Notes: generated by a model not told the origin, from the sequence alone. Positions 32,901-43,223 are shown, numbered from the stretch's first letter. The stretch: 64,000 nt of DNA from Haematococcus lacustris (GCA_030144725.1 JASKMD010000003.1:13722496-13786495), one strand, 5' to 3'. Program-made: numbers and translations.

Positions 32901-34196
32901 TCTGATCAGAGAGATGGCTTTAGCACCTGTGCCCCTGTTTGTTAGGACAGCGTTGGCTGCTGGGTCGCTAAGGAAGCCATTGCTGGTCATTTTCAGGGTA
33001 AGGGCTATGCTCGGGGAGGGTGCCTTGGGGACGTAGATGAGGGGCCTGGCCAGTGTGGTCGTGCTGCTGCTGGCTGTGAGGGGCTGGGTGCACTGGAGGG
33101 TGGAAAGCAACCCGCCTGAGGAGATGGTTGCTCCAATCAGCCCTAGCATTCCAGCTCTGCAAATCTCCTCCTCCTCGTGCGTGGCTTCAATCTGCAGCTC
33201 AAAGGTCTCCGTTCCCCCAAGCTTGTAGGTCTCCTCATGGATGGTGTAGTCTTCACAACCCATGCTGCTCAAGACCTTGTCCACCTTCTCCAGTGTTTCT
33301 GCATATGAAGGCATGTGATGGGATTGTAATCTTGTGTGTTTCTGTATTAAAAGGGTGTGTGTCCTGTCCTGTCCTGTCCTGTGTACGTAAGTGCATGTCA
33401 GGCCATGTATGTTTCTAGTCTGTTCTGTGCATGTATCTGGCCAGCAGGGGACATGAAGGCCGTGTTTTGGGCGTCGTGCGAGTCCACATATAGTAAGGTC
33501 TCTGCTATGTGGGGCCCTGTCACCTTCTTTGAATGCTGCGGTGAGGTCCTTGAGGACGACTGCCTTGGTGTCGTAGAGAAACAAGTACGGGGCCAGGACG
33601 GCATCTCCAGCGTCTGCGCGCACTACAGCTGCGATAGCCTCCTCATACTCCAAGGTGTTGTAGCTGTTATGGCGCATATCCCCAGCACGGTTGCTGGAGA
33701 TGGTCGGGGCGGCTGGGCTCTTGTAGCTGGCCTTCGCTTTGGCGAGGAGGCTGGCGTGGGTCGCATTGCTGCTAACGAAGATAGCCTTCTTGGGAAGCGC
33801 TGCTCTGAGCAAAGTGTGCATGTCGGCCGAGGTCGATGTCAACTTGTAGATCGCTGCGGTCAGGTAGAAAGGGTCACGATCCGTGTTGCTAATTCCGTAG
33901 GGGGTATCAGTGTGGTGGAGAGTTGGGGTCTTAGTATGGGTGCACGTTGGCCAGGGGCCAAAGTTGTTTGCGTAGCTACCGTGGGGCGAACCCTCAACGG
34001 TGCCGTGTTGGCCTGACAAGTGCGGAGCTGGATGGCCACTTGTGCCACCCAAGCTTACCGCACCCCAGCACCAACACGCGCACAACAACCAGAGACAGGT
34101 TAGGATTACGGTAGGCCTTCTCCTGGGCTTACCATCAACATCCATAGCCTGTGCAGCGCGCGTTGTACAAGTCGGGGTTGATGAATCGACGCTCAT
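23945..34196 (-). CDS. Dualen-like polyprotein, N-terminal part (2A, two proteases, APE, RT)
   Basis: ATG at 34196. About 3417 codons belong to the element; the frame then runs about 105 codons into the satellite insert and stops at 23628. Residues about 28-50 are hydrophobic, signal- or membrane-like (PTVILTCLWLLCACWCW). About 975-1200 is an Ala/Pro/Thr-rich linker. A 2A motif lies at 1460-1468. A first Josephin-like cysteine protease has its Cys at about 1482 (ACQVYSLNNA) and His at about 1585; the second has Cys near 1680 (CCLVHAFNMA) and ends in WYQLDSF near 1815. The APE endonuclease starts near 2036 (ITLTTFNVRG, then LILAGDIN, SDHRPL). The RT spans about 2560-2900 (GGKAPGPDG near 2619, SIDYADD near 2857). 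RT primes on nicked target DNA; the role of the proteases is unknown. Confidence 0.9.
29793..29819 (-). other. 2A ribosome-skipping motif (GDVEANPGP)
   Basis: The frame encodes LLLAAGDVEANPGP, matching the D-V/I-E-x-N-P-G-P consensus with the usual Leu-rich upstream context. At such motifs the ribosome skips the Gly-Pro bond, so the N-terminal 1467 residues would be released from the protease-APE-RT part. 2A sequences are known in some non-LTR elements (for example trypanosome L1Tc and some CR1-like elements). Activity here is inferred from the consensus. Confidence 0.85.
30590..31275 (-). repeat. low-complexity Ala/Pro/Thr-coding tract
   Basis: Degenerate 12- to 15-bp repeats (GCAGGTGGGGCAG-type on the plus strand) coding an AAPPTAPPA-like linker of about 225 residues in the Dualen-like polyprotein. 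The complementary strand is also open, as expected for such composition. Confidence 0.8.
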
Positions 34197-34301
34197 TCGG
34201 CAGCTCCTGACGTGCTCTGTAAGACTCTGCTGTTGGATAGTCTAGAGCTCGCTTCGGTGCGGCGGAATTTTGCGTTGAGTTTTCAAACCAGAATTGTGAT
34301 T

Positions 34302-34314
34302 ACTACGACTGCAA
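34302..34314. repeat. 13-bp target site duplication, right copy
   Basis: ACTACGACTGCAA, identical to 16724-16736. Confidence 0.8.
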
Positions 34315-34752
34315 CGCACCCACAACTACCTGGACCAACAAATGCAGCTGCTGGTCATCAATCTATTGACGTCCCTCATGCCATTCTTGGTCGCCGTTAC
34401 CCAGTTTCTCAACATGATGACCCTCATCGCCTGTCTAGTTGGTCATGCGCTTCGTTGGAGTGGAGAAGCTCATCAGCTACCACATGCGTCTGTGTCTCCT
34501 ACTCTGCCTCTGGAGGCCGAATCTGAACTGGACGAGGTGGACATGGTGCCTGCCACCCAACCATACCCTGATGTCTCTACTACACAACCCATTGCACCGC
34601 CCAATTATGAAGCGATTGGTTTGGATGACCCGTCCACTCCTCCTTTGCTAGGTGATTGGCCTGTGCTGATTATGGATTCCCAGGAGCACGGAAGCCATGA
34701 TGATGTCCAGGTACCGCATCATGACTCGCCTACCAAGAAGTCACGACATTAG
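34315..34752 (+). pseudogene. host ORF, 3' part, split by the Dualen-like insertion
   Basis: In frame with the 5' part (16527-16736) through the duplicated LRLQ codons. It begins with a Gln/Leu segment, then a hydrophobic stretch of about 35 residues (from MQLLVINLLTSLMPFLVAVT), probably one or two membrane segments. An acidic/Pro-rich tail with a PPNY motif follows and ends basic (PTKKSRH) at 34752. The layout suggests a small membrane-anchored protein with a cytoplasmic PPxY tail. The family is not recognised. An internal ATG at 34342 could allow expression of this part alone. Confidence 0.55.
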
Positions 34753-35128
34753 GCTCGTAAGAGGACATGAGGCATTGTACAGCATGGATTTGGAATAGGT
34801 GCTAATTGAATGCATTGGATGTGGTGAGATATGAACTCTGCACCTGTTGCCCCGTGCTCCATTGTCTTTGATGTAAGAGATGGTTATAACTAATGCTTGG
34901 GTTTTCAGGTGTCTTGCTGATCCGGTGTGTTCAGCACCACATGCAAATCTGTACGGTCCTGGCTAGGGTCACGGTCAGGGTGAAAACCTGTGTCATGTTA
35001 CTCACTGAACCATGGCACTCATATGACTGACAAACCAGCTGCTTGTTCATCCATTGTCGCATTCATGCAGTGTCACTCTACGTCGCTGCATATGTCATCA
35101 TGAATGTGGTAGCCAGGTGATGCAGTCT
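34753..35128. other. intergenic, nothing recognised
   Basis: Contains the 3' flanks of convergent genes and one isolated, imperfect half of the palindrome (AATCTGTACGG near 34947). Confidence 0.4.
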
Positions 35129-36382
35129 TCACTGCCACTTCACATGCAATGGAAACACATCCTCCATGAGGCGCTCCTCCCCCCCTATGTGCGTGGTGTC
35201 AATGAAGATGGACACTCGATTGCATACATTTTCTTCTACCACTTGCTTAATATGCAAAGCCACATCATCATAATGGCACCCCGTGCACTGATCCAGCCAC
35301 ACGCCGCTGAGTTTGGGAAGGCCCACTATGATGGCCTTCCACAGCTCAACAGATGAGAGCATGCGGGCATGCTCAATACGCAGCATAGTGCACATGCCAC
35401 CAAAACCTGCCAAGGCTTCCAAATCACTGGCAAACACGCGAGATCGGTAGACGCTGCTGCCACACTCCACTTGCACCTCCTTGAAGCAGCCTTGCAATGG
35501 TTTCAAGGCAGCCTCTACCTCGGGAGGGTAGCTTCCCACCCTCATGCGCAACTTATCGACCACCAGATTGTGACTGACATGGGCTGCATAAAAGCCCTCC
35601 ATGGAAGAGCCCTGACCACCCCAGGACCCATCCAATCGCTCAATGTGTATTGCCACCAAACTATTCAGGGCTGGCAGCTTGCTCAATGTGGCCCAGTGCA
35701 TCTTGTCCACATGTAACGTGTCCCACATGCTGACCTGATCAGCAAGGGAGTCCTCCAGGTCGTCCAGAGTTGGGATATGGAGGGAACGAAGGTTAAGGGT
35801 GGACTTGACAAAGGCTGACAGGCCGCTGTTATTGTCGCCTATCCAGTTGGTTGTGGTGAGGTCCAGATGGGTCAGCCGCTGAGCTATGGCTGGGTGGGAC
35901 AGGAGCCTGTTCAGATGTTGGATGTTGACGAGCTGCAGGCTGACCTTCAAAGCTGTGCAGTTGGGCAGTTTGGTGGACAGCAAGTCCTGCCAGCTTTCAA
36001 TGTCCGTGTTGCGTAGGACATCAAACTCTCCCTTGAGATGCACTGTGTGGACAGCTGGGCAGGTGCCCAAGTCTTCGATCATGTTGTCCAGGCGGTCTGA
36101 AAAATCGGTCTTGGGCCAGAGACCCCGCCGCTTCAAGACCAGCACGACAGGCTCCGCCCGTGTCCTGAATGCCTCCGCGGCCGACAGTGTCAGGAAGCCA
36201 GAGTAGGCGTCGATGTACAGCACCAATGTCTTGCAATTTGATAGGCAGGTGGTGAGGGTGTCCCTGCTGCAGCGGCTGAAAATAGGAGCTACGGGAAGCG
36301 CCGTCACCAACTTGACAATTTTAGCTAGTATCCCGTAGGGCATGTCGCTTAGGCGCCTAGGGCAGTCCGTGGGTTGCGACAT
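35129..36382 (-). CDS. F-box-like / leucine-rich protein A
   Basis: ATG at 36382 (MSQPTDCPRRLSDMPYGILA); longer upstream reading lacks support. The N-terminus resembles an F-box (LSDMPYGILAKIVKLVT, then a Cys/Ser-rich helix), which in SCF ubiquitin ligases binds Skp1. The remaining 370 residues have irregular leucine-rich segments (LTHLDLTTTNWIGDN, LRSLHIPTLDDLEDSLADQ, WDTLHVDKMHWATLSKLPAL) typical of degenerate LRR substrate-binding regions. Gene B, the closest relative in layout, starts 131 bp away on the other strand, so the two probably share a promoter region. F-box assignment is by pattern; the substrate is unknown. Confidence 0.7.
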   Translation of the reverse strand: MSQPTDCPRRLSDMPYGILAKIVKLVTALPVAPIFSRCSRDTLTTCLSNCKTLVLYIDAYSGFLTLSAAEAFRTRAEPVVLVLKRRGLWPKTDFSDRLDNMIEDLGTCPAVHTVHLKGEFDVLRNTDIESWQDLLSTKLPNCTALKVSLQLVNIQHLNRLLSHPAIAQRLTHLDLTTTNWIGDNNSGLSAFVKSTLNLRSLHIPTLDDLEDSLADQVSMWDTLHVDKMHWATLSKLPALNSLVAIHIERLDGSWGGQGSSMEGFYAAHVSHNLVVDKLRMRVGSYPPEVEAALKPLQGCFKEVQVECGSSVYRSRVFASDLEALAGFGGMCTMLRIEHARMLSSVELWKAIIVGLPKLSGVWLDQCTGCHYDDVALHIKQVVEENVCNRVSIFIDTTHIGGEERLMEDVFPLHVKWQ

Positions 36383-36513
36383 CGTGGGACGCTGTTGCTG
36401 CTGTGTGCGATGTACTGGGTGGTGCACATGTCCCTTGCGGTTGTACTGGTTGGGCTTGCAATGATTGGTGCAATTGTTGTGCCGTGCAATCGTCGCGATT
36501 CCAATTCGCCAAC

Positions 36514-37786
36514 TATGGCCGCCACCACCCAGCTCTGCCACCTGCCCACAGAAGTCTTGTCCAACATCGCCTCGCGCTTGTTGTCGAAGGCTGATGTAAT
36601 TGCGTTCAGCCGCACCTGTGGCGCAGTCCTGACAGCACGCCTAGCGACTTGCTCGACTCTCACCCTCTACTTGGACCGCGTAGAAGTGAAGCGATTCGTG
36701 AAGCTGCCAGCCGTGGCGGTGCTGCGCACAAGGACTGCGCCGCTGAAGCTGATATTCCGGCAACGTGACAACATGGACTCCACTGTCGTCACAGGCCTGC
36801 TGAGGGATGTGCTAAACGGGTTAGGGTCCTGCCCAGCCGTCCATGCCATGCAGCTGGAAGGAGTCAGGAGGGTGCAGCTGCAGCTGGGGCCGTGGCTGGC
36901 TGACAGCATGGTGGCGTGCTTCCCCCATCTCCAAGGCTTCACCATCCATGGGCTGGGCGTTCGCCTTGACCATGCTGTCATTGTGCTCACCAGGCCTGCC
37001 CTCAGCAGCCATCTAACCCATGTGGACATCAGCACAGCTCATGTGCTACCAGCCAGCCCAGCACAGGTCACAGCCTTCGTTCAGGCCTCTCTCTCCCTCC
37101 ACTCTTTTCATGTCAGCAGCCTGGACCAGCTGCAGGTCTCTCTGCGTGACGCACCATGCAGCTGGCGCACGCTTCATGTGGATTACATGGAGAGCACCAC
37201 CGTCAGCAAGCTGCCTCTCCATGCCGTCACTGAGGCTGTGCATATTGGGTGCCTGACTGTGTCCACGGTGTACCACCCCTTGGCAGCTGTCACAGCCATG
37301 GCTACCAGCTTTGCTGATGGTTTGCTTGTGCGGCCACAGGTTGATGTGTTGAACCTCAGTGTATTTGTGGCCACAGAGAATGTGGATGCGTACATTGCTG
37401 CCCTGCAGCCTCTGAACGGTTGCTTTGATCAGCTGCAGGCCTGCTGGGGTGATGCATGGAACAATAAGCCCTTTGATGTGGCGGCTGTGGCAGCAGTGGC
37501 GCCCTTGTGTGGAGGGATCCACACTTTGAGTGTCAAGTATGCACTGCTGGAATCATCCCCTCAGCTGTGGCAGTTCATCGTGGATGACATGCCGTCCATC
37601 GCTGAGGTGCATTTTATCCAGTGCAATCATGGCTGGCCGGTTGATGATCTGCGGGAGGTGGGCAGCCGTGAGGGGTGCAGGGCAATGGACATCTACATTC
37701 AGTGTTATGCCACGTATGCTGATGGTATTGATGTCCTCGTGAACCTGACGGGTCAGCATGCCTTGCGTGTGCATTGGGTGCGCTAG
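36514..37786 (+). CDS. F-box-like / leucine-rich protein B
   Basis: ATG at 36514 puts the F-box (LCHLPTEVLSNIASRLLSK) right at the N-terminus, as in the paralogues. An in-frame ATG at 36409 would add a hydrophobic leader (MYWVVHMSLAVVLVGLAMIG) and would overlap the 5' end of gene A, so it is less likely but possible. The body contains the family landmarks: TLYLDRVEVKRF, LGSCPAVHAMQLEG, LTHVDISTAHVLP, WRTLHVDYMESTTVSKLPLHAV, and a C-terminal AMDIYIQC segment. Probably a substrate receptor of an SCF-type ubiquitin ligase; inference from the N-terminal motif. This is the clearest F-box in the cluster. Confidence 0.75.
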
Positions 37787-38187
37787 ATTGTCGTGTGAAC
37801 GTACATAGCCCACTCCCAGATCAAACGACATGTGGGCTTCCTCATGTGTGGGTTTACATGTTCAATCTATTTGCATGGCGTGTTTCTTGTAAGGCTGACA
37901 TCCTTGTTCGTGACTTACTAAAGCATGTGACTTCTATCCTCAAGGACTTGCTTTCTTAGCAACTTGTATGTTGGTCCAGATGCAGTAGGCACTCATACAG
38001 TTCCATACGCAGTAGAGTGGCTGTGTGCACCGGCGAGACACTCTGAGGCCAGTTACATGCATTGGCTACAACTACAAACGGTGTATGACGTTGTCAACTC
38101 TTTGTTCATTCTCCATGACCTTCGCCTCTACCTCTACATACATTCCTATTCCATACCCGGACTAAGCAGCAGGGTGGCAGCATGTCA
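37787..38187. other. intergenic between convergent genes B and C
   Basis: 3' flanks of two convergent genes; no gene or repeat recognised. Confidence 0.4.
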
Positions 38188-39312
38188 TTACAACGCATAA
38201 CGTACGATAAACGCCGCACCCGGAGCCATTGCATTCTTCACTGCCCACTCTTGCCATGAATACAGGGAGCACGGGGCATTCCTGAACTGGACCCCAGCAC
38301 ACCCTTTTAAGATTGGAATCACAGCCCTCACCACATCACAATGAATCACCTGGCTTGGCTCCCCCACATCCACCAGGGCCTCCCTAAACCGTCCCACCAG
38401 GGGCAACAGGGCTGCTGCTTGTGCACACCCTTTCTTGCTCGTGATGGCCATGGCCAGCAACCCTATATCCTGACGCCCAAACCGGCCGGAGCTGAGGTCT
38501 GCCACACCCCTGGTCAAGGCCGCCATATTCAGCTCTGGTAGGGCGACGTTGAGCTCAGATATCAGTAGGGTTGCGACTGACTGTGGTAGGTTGCCCACGT
38601 CTGTTAGGTGCATCTCTGTGACGCTCAGCTTCACAAGGTTGCAGGTGCGGTCACGTAGGGAGATGGGGAGGGGGCCCAGGTAGGTGGCTATCAAGGTGGT
38701 CAGCCCCAAAGCTGGCTCCACCCACTCATAAGGAACATCCCTTTCCCTGCCAGTCAGGATGGCTGTTTGGATGTCCAGATGTCTGATGCGCCCCACAACC
38801 AGGTGGTGGCTGAGGAGTTCCTCCAGCTCTGAATGCCGCATCAGGAAAGGCTTGATACCCAACATATGGCAGTTGGGGAAGTTGGACATCAGCCTCTCCG
38901 CCAACCAGGCCCCCACTGGCAGCTGCTCATACGTGGGCTCCTCTGCCGTGTTCTCGTCCATGATGAGTCTTATCTCCACGCTTTGAACTGCTTCACAGTA
39001 GCCCAGGAACCCAATCACCCCCTCCACTCTGCACCTGGTCATGGTCGGACCCAGTCGCTGCTCCAGGGTTAGCATTAGCGATAGACGCTGCCGACGTCCA
39101 CTCAGAGCATCCAAGTGGCGAGGTGATATATGCGAGAATATGGTTTCTGAGTCGATGCTGAGGACTAGGAAGTCGCAGGTCGCCAGGCACGTTTCACGGG
39201 ACTCTTCGGTGATTGGGCTGGACTCGCTACCCTGACCGGGCCGTATAAAATCACCGCCGCTTGTTACAAAGACAGGCTCGGCCCAGTTATTGCCCATCAC
39301 TGAGCGCTGCAT
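38188..39312 (-). CDS. leucine-rich F-box-family protein C
   Basis: 374 codons, ATG at 39312. It belongs to the same family as A, B, D and F but is shorter, and its N-terminus lacks a clear F-box (it starts MQRSVMGNNWAEPVF). Shared landmarks: LATCDFLVLSIDSETI, LGYCEAVQSVEIRL, LPVGAWLAERLMSNFPNC, RIRHLDIQTAILTG. It is closest to the frameshifted gene E, with which it shares LPVGAWL, the LPxSLR(D/H)R segment and a C-terminal LPLVGRFREALVDV block. The 208-bp ATCTGTACAGAT element sits 78 bp upstream of the start. Confidence 0.65.
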   Translation of the reverse strand: MQRSVMGNNWAEPVFVTSGGDFIRPGQGSESSPITEESRETCLATCDFLVLSIDSETIFSHISPRHLDALSGRRQRLSLMLTLEQRLGPTMTRCRVEGVIGFLGYCEAVQSVEIRLIMDENTAEEPTYEQLPVGAWLAERLMSNFPNCHMLGIKPFLMRHSELEELLSHHLVVGRIRHLDIQTAILTGRERDVPYEWVEPALGLTTLIATYLGPLPISLRDRTCNLVKLSVTEMHLTDVGNLPQSVATLLISELNVALPELNMAALTRGVADLSSGRFGRQDIGLLAMAITSKKGCAQAAALLPLVGRFREALVDVGEPSQVIHCDVVRAVIPILKGCAGVQFRNAPCSLYSWQEWAVKNAMAPGAAFIVRYAL

Positions 39313-39389
39313 CGTCGAACGATGTGCTTGTACTGCTGGCTGGTCGAACAGCTTGCACCATGATCGCTTGCACGCTTAGTAAAGATTCA

Positions 39390-39597
39390 GACTATTCGTT
39401 ATCTGTACAGATAGTGCAAGTAGCATCTGTACAGATAGGGACAACCTGCCATCTGTACAGATAGTGCGAGAGCTATCTGTACAGATACCAAGTAATTGCT
39501 ATCTGTACAGATACATTTCAGATTATCTGTACAGATGGCAGGTTATCCCTATCTGTACAGATGCTACTTGCACTATCTGTACAGATAACGAATAGTC
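39390..39597. mobile_element. 208-bp inverted-repeat element carrying eight ATCTGTACAGAT copies
   Basis: The two halves are near-perfect inverted complements for about 70 bp (starting GACTATTCGTTATCTGTACA), with one mismatch seen, and carry eight palindromes. It is flanked by AAGATTCA (39382-39389) and AAGATTGA (39598-39605), an 8-bp near-identical duplication as left by hAT-type transposases. This suggests a MITE. It lies in the 5' flank of gene C. Confidence 0.7.
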
Positions 39598-39781
39598 AAG
39601 ATTGAAAATGTAATCCTTGTGCTTACATTCACATTTCTTGCGATGACGGTGTCGTCAGTATTGATGGAGACCCTAACAACAATGTAGCCATGATGGCGAT
39701 GACTCTGCCCGTTCTGTATCTGATACTAGCATCTGTTCATCACGGTGATAGGGCTTACAGTTAAACGAAGCCCAAGTGATC

Positions 39782-41104
39782 TCACGGTCGATCAAAAACG
39801 CTGTTATACCAGTCCATCTCCTCCATGCTCACACGCAGTGGCCCAAACTGGTAATCAGACAGATCACATTCACCCAGATCCTCTTGGGTCCCCATTGGGG
39901 ACTCCAGGAAGTAATCCACTTGTATGTCGATGTCCCTACCACCATGCTCCTCCACATACTCCTCCATGGACAAAAGCACATCCTCATAAAGGTCATAGCA
40001 CTGGTGGATGTGCACCTTTGCAATGGAGGGGGCGTCATCGACAATGGCCCGTAACATCTCAAGGCTGGGCTGTAGTGAAGCCCTCCTGATGCGCAACTCA
40101 TTGCAGCCCTGGCACACAGGGAGCAAGGCCTCCATGACATCAACATCAAACTCCTGGATGTCATCCTCATCATTCCAATCACCACACACAACATCCACCA
40201 CGCGGATGCACCTTGCCAAGGGTTGCAATGCAGCCAGGACAGCCAGCTCCTCATCAGACGTGTCAACAATGTCGACACGCAAAATACCCACCTTGGGCCT
40301 GACAGACACACCCGGTGCAAAGCATGAGGCACCGGCAGTGATACCAGCCAGGTCGTCAGCCCTAGCAACCACATGCAGCCTGCCAATGTGCACCACTTCC
40401 TCCACAGCATGCAGGGGCAGCTTGCTCAAATCGTCAATGTCTGCCTTGCCCACACGCAGCGTGCGCCACTGGCATGGCAGATCATGCAAAGACTCATCAG
40501 GGGGGTCCAGGAGGTCCATCTGCAGCGAGTGGAGGCTGGCCGCTTCCCTGTAGAACGCTGACTCCCCAGGGCTGTGGAGAAATGCCTGGCTGATGTCTAC
40601 ATGGCGTAGCTGTGCCTTCAAAGCTGTGTCGGATAGGAGGCGGGCTAACGCTTCATAGCTCATGCCGAAAGCCAGGGTGAGGGAGTCCAGGTTGGGGAAG
40701 CTGTCAGCCAAGGTGGCTCCTAGCCAGGCACCCAGCTCTCCATTTCCAAAACCACGGCCGTCCAGCACCACCTCATGCACGGCCGTGCAGCCCCACAGCA
40801 GCCCGATCACAAACCGCATCATGTCAGGTATGTTGTGTCTTGGCCCAGGCTCGTTCCATAGCAGCTGCAGCTGCAACGGCTGCTCCCTTGCTCGCAAGAC
40901 CGCGCGGGCAGCTGGCGTCAGGAAACGGCTGACTTTTGTGCTGTCCAGACGCAGGACCATCTTCGGGCAGGTTTCTAGACTCGCGAGTAGAGTGGTTTTA
41001 CAGGCTAGACGAAATGCTTGCGCGGCAGGGGCTGAAGTGACGGACCGTGCTATGAGCGCCAGGACAGCGCTAGGCAAATCGAGCAGCTGGGTATGGTGAG
41101 ACAT
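39782..41104 (-). CDS. F-box-like / leucine-rich protein D
   Basis: 440 codons, ATG at 41104 (MSHHTQLLDLPSAVLALIAR). The N-terminus is F-box-like (LLDLPSAVLALIARSVTSA) followed by a conserved TCPKMVLRLDSTKVSRFL block. It is colinear with F at high identity over its whole length (LELGAWLGATLADSFP-type segment, SLHDLPCQWRTLR, ITAGASCFAPGVSVRP, VVDVVCGDW, EEHGGRDIDI). It ends with an acidic tail. Its start lies about 265 bp from that of gene E on the other strand, a divergent pair. Likely role: substrate recognition in ubiquitin ligation, inferred from the N-terminal motif. Confidence 0.75.
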   Translation of the reverse strand: MSHHTQLLDLPSAVLALIARSVTSAPAAQAFRLACKTTLLASLETCPKMVLRLDSTKVSRFLTPAARAVLRAREQPLQLQLLWNEPGPRHNIPDMMRFVIGLLWGCTAVHEVVLDGRGFGNGELGAWLGATLADSFPNLDSLTLAFGMSYEALARLLSDTALKAQLRHVDISQAFLHSPGESAFYREAASLHSLQMDLLDPPDESLHDLPCQWRTLRVGKADIDDLSKLPLHAVEEVVHIGRLHVVARADDLAGITAGASCFAPGVSVRPKVGILRVDIVDTSDEELAVLAALQPLARCIRVVDVVCGDWNDEDDIQEFDVDVMEALLPVCQGCNELRIRRASLQPSLEMLRAIVDDAPSIAKVHIHQCYDLYEDVLLSMEEYVEEHGGRDIDIQVDYFLESPMGTQEDLGECDLSDYQFGPLRVSMEEMDWYNSVFDRP

Positions 41105-41368
41105 TGCTGTCGGGTGAAGACACGTGAACGAGTAGTTAAGATAGCATCACTGATGGCATGAAGGTTGTTTCATGCAATCACTCGCCTAATCTCAGTATAA
41201 TCTCGTCATCTGGCCCCTATTGCTTTGGTGGGTCCGGCTGCATATCTTGCGTGGGTGATGCTGTGCTATTATGTGCCATATTATGGATTTAGATGTTTGG
41301 TGGGCGTGCAAGTGCATGGTGCAAGCGCTCGTCAAGGCTCCCTCCGCGAAGTACAACCCCTACAATTC

Positions 41369-42516
41369 ATGATGCCCCTAGCATCGCAGCGCCAGAGCCT
41401 TCCCGATAACTTAATCCCTACGCTCGCTGTACATTTTATCCGTGCCGGAGCGGGTCGCGTGTTCAGCCGCCTCAACAAGAAGTGCTGGGAGGCATGCTAC
41501 CTGAATTGCGACGCCGTCAGCATCAACATCACCAGCGAAACAATTACCACCTACCTATCTCCTTACCATCTCCAGCTATTGCGCGGGCGCCAAAAGCCCC
41601 TGTCACTAAGGCTCCAAATCCAGACTTCACTGGGTGCGGCGATTCATCGGTGCAGAGTGGACTGGGTGCTTGGGCTTCTGGGGCGATGCGAAGCCGTGCG
41701 CGAAGTGGCAATCAGGTTCGTCAATCAAGCAGTGGAGTCGGAGCCATGGTGGAAGAGGCACTACGAGCCCTTGCCAGTGGGGGCTTGGTTGGGGGAGAGG
41801 CTGAAGGCCAACTTCCCCAAGTGCCACCACCTCCGTTTCCGGGGATTCACCTTCAGCCCAGCACAGCTGGAGGCACTCATGCGCCACAGCCTCGTCGCAC
41901 AGCGCATCACGCACCTCGACATCTACACTGGTGTCCTGGAGGGCTCCTTGGGTGACAACTGGCAAGCATATGAGGAAATTGCTTTGAAGCTGACGTCCTT
42001 GTGGGCCCCGCACCTTGGCCCCTTGCCCCACTCCCTACGTCATCGCCCTAGCAACCTCAAGGTACTCTGCCTCCGGGAGATGGCTATCCAGCAGGTTGGC
42101 AACCTGCCCACCACCATATCTGTGCTTCAGATAGAGCGCCTCGTTGCCGTCCTCCCAGCGCGGACTTGCCAAGTGTGGCTCGAGGGGTGGAGGCTATCTC
42201 CACAGGGTGCTTCGAGAAGGTGAAGATCGGGCTGTTGGTCCTAATCTTCACATGCAAGGAGGGTGGAAGCCGTGCCTCCCTGGCACCACTCATGCCGTTG
42301 GTGGGCCAGTTTGAGGAGGCGTTTGTGGAGGTTGATGGGCTCAGTGCACAAGGGCCTGGTCTGATGGAGGCCGCCATTTGCCACCTGCCTCCACTGCTGG
42401 CTGGGTGTGCTGGGGTCACGTTCGACGGGTGCACAAGGCCTCTGTACTGCTGGTCAGAGGCCCTCTTCAAGCGCAGCCTGGCACCCGGTGGCACTGTGAG
42501 CTATCACTCAGAGTGA
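41369..42516 (+). pseudogene. leucine-rich F-box-family gene E, frameshifted
   Basis: Paralogue of C. ATG at 41369 fits the family length. The first frame carries TYLSPYHLQLLRGRQKPLSL, LPVGAWLGERLKANFPKC and HLGPLPHSLRHRPSNLKVL and stops at 42223. The homology to C continues from about 42165 in another frame (LPLVGQFEEAFVEVDG-type block, then a C-terminal end at 42516). One indel near 42150-42165 therefore breaks the gene, unless a very short intron or a sequencing error is involved. No other lesion is seen, so the loss is recent or only apparent. Confidence 0.65.
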
Positions 42517-42945
42517 CATGATGAGGTCTAGCAACAGTTATGTCAGGCAGGGTGACACATGGAACAACACTGATTGGGTGCAACGCTGCTATGTGCCATA
42601 TCCCATGGGGTCGATGTTATGTGTGGCATGATGACACTTTAAACTACAATGGCGGTGGACAATGGCGTATGGGCTCATGCTACATGTTACATGTCACGGT
42701 CTGTTGTCAAGCAGATAACTCGTAACCCTTTACTATGATTCATGTGTAGTGTCTTACAGCCAATGTGTTATGGCTGACCCAAAGAACGTCACGGCTGATT
42801 TTAAGGAGGTGTCACAGGTCATCATACAAGGCCGGCTTTGTACTTGCATCATGATAATCCGGCTTTGTGCTGGCTCAGATACTAAAACAGGCAGAGTAAT
42901 GTCATCATGCATGCATTGTCGTTATCCTAACTAATTATCCTTTCC
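42517..42945. other. intergenic, nothing recognised
   Basis: No gene or repeat recognised between gene E and the palindrome cluster. Confidence 0.4.
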
Positions 42946-42949
42946 ATCT

Positions 42950-43165
42950 GTGCCGATGCGGCCTTCATATCTGTACAGGTGACGAAAAGCCAGTATCTGT
43001 TCAAGTGCAGCCTTGATATCTGTTCAGATAGCGCAAAGTTTGCATCTGTACAGATACGTACTCCCTTATCTGTACAGGTACGGGTGGTGTATCTGTACAG
43101 ATACTGACTCTTTGCTATCTGTACAGATGACAAGGCTGTATCTGAACAGATAAGCGAAAAGTCTT
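42950..43165. repeat. degenerate ATCTGTACAGAT cluster upstream of gene F
   Basis: About nine copies, several with one or two changes (ATCTGTTCAGAT, ATCTGTACAGGT). The outer parts form an imperfect inverted repeat (GCAGCCTTGATATCTG against the complement of the right side). It ends about 60 bp before the start of gene F. Confidence 0.8.
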
Positions 43166-43223
43166 CTAGGAAAGTTAATGTATGCATGCCTGCGTTATGC
43201 TGACTTTGCGCAATCCGTATCAT

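Larger units (their letters stand above)
16737..34301 (-). mobile_element. Dualen/RandI-like non-LTR retrotransposon (interrupted)
   Basis: Minus-strand element bounded by a 13-bp duplication. Its 3' end is a (CTT)n tail (GAA repeats at 16737-16753 on the plus strand), usual for LINE termini. It is 17.6 kb with, and about 13.4 kb without, the satellite element inside it. The coding order is: N-terminal region, 2A motif, two Josephin-like cysteine proteases, APE endonuclease, RT, PHD finger, RNase H, CCHC and restriction-like endonuclease. The combination of APE and RLE with RNase H and a cysteine protease is the published hallmark of Dualen elements. The 2A motif, the PHD finger and the length of the N-terminal region are extra features seen here. 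Confidence 0.9.
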
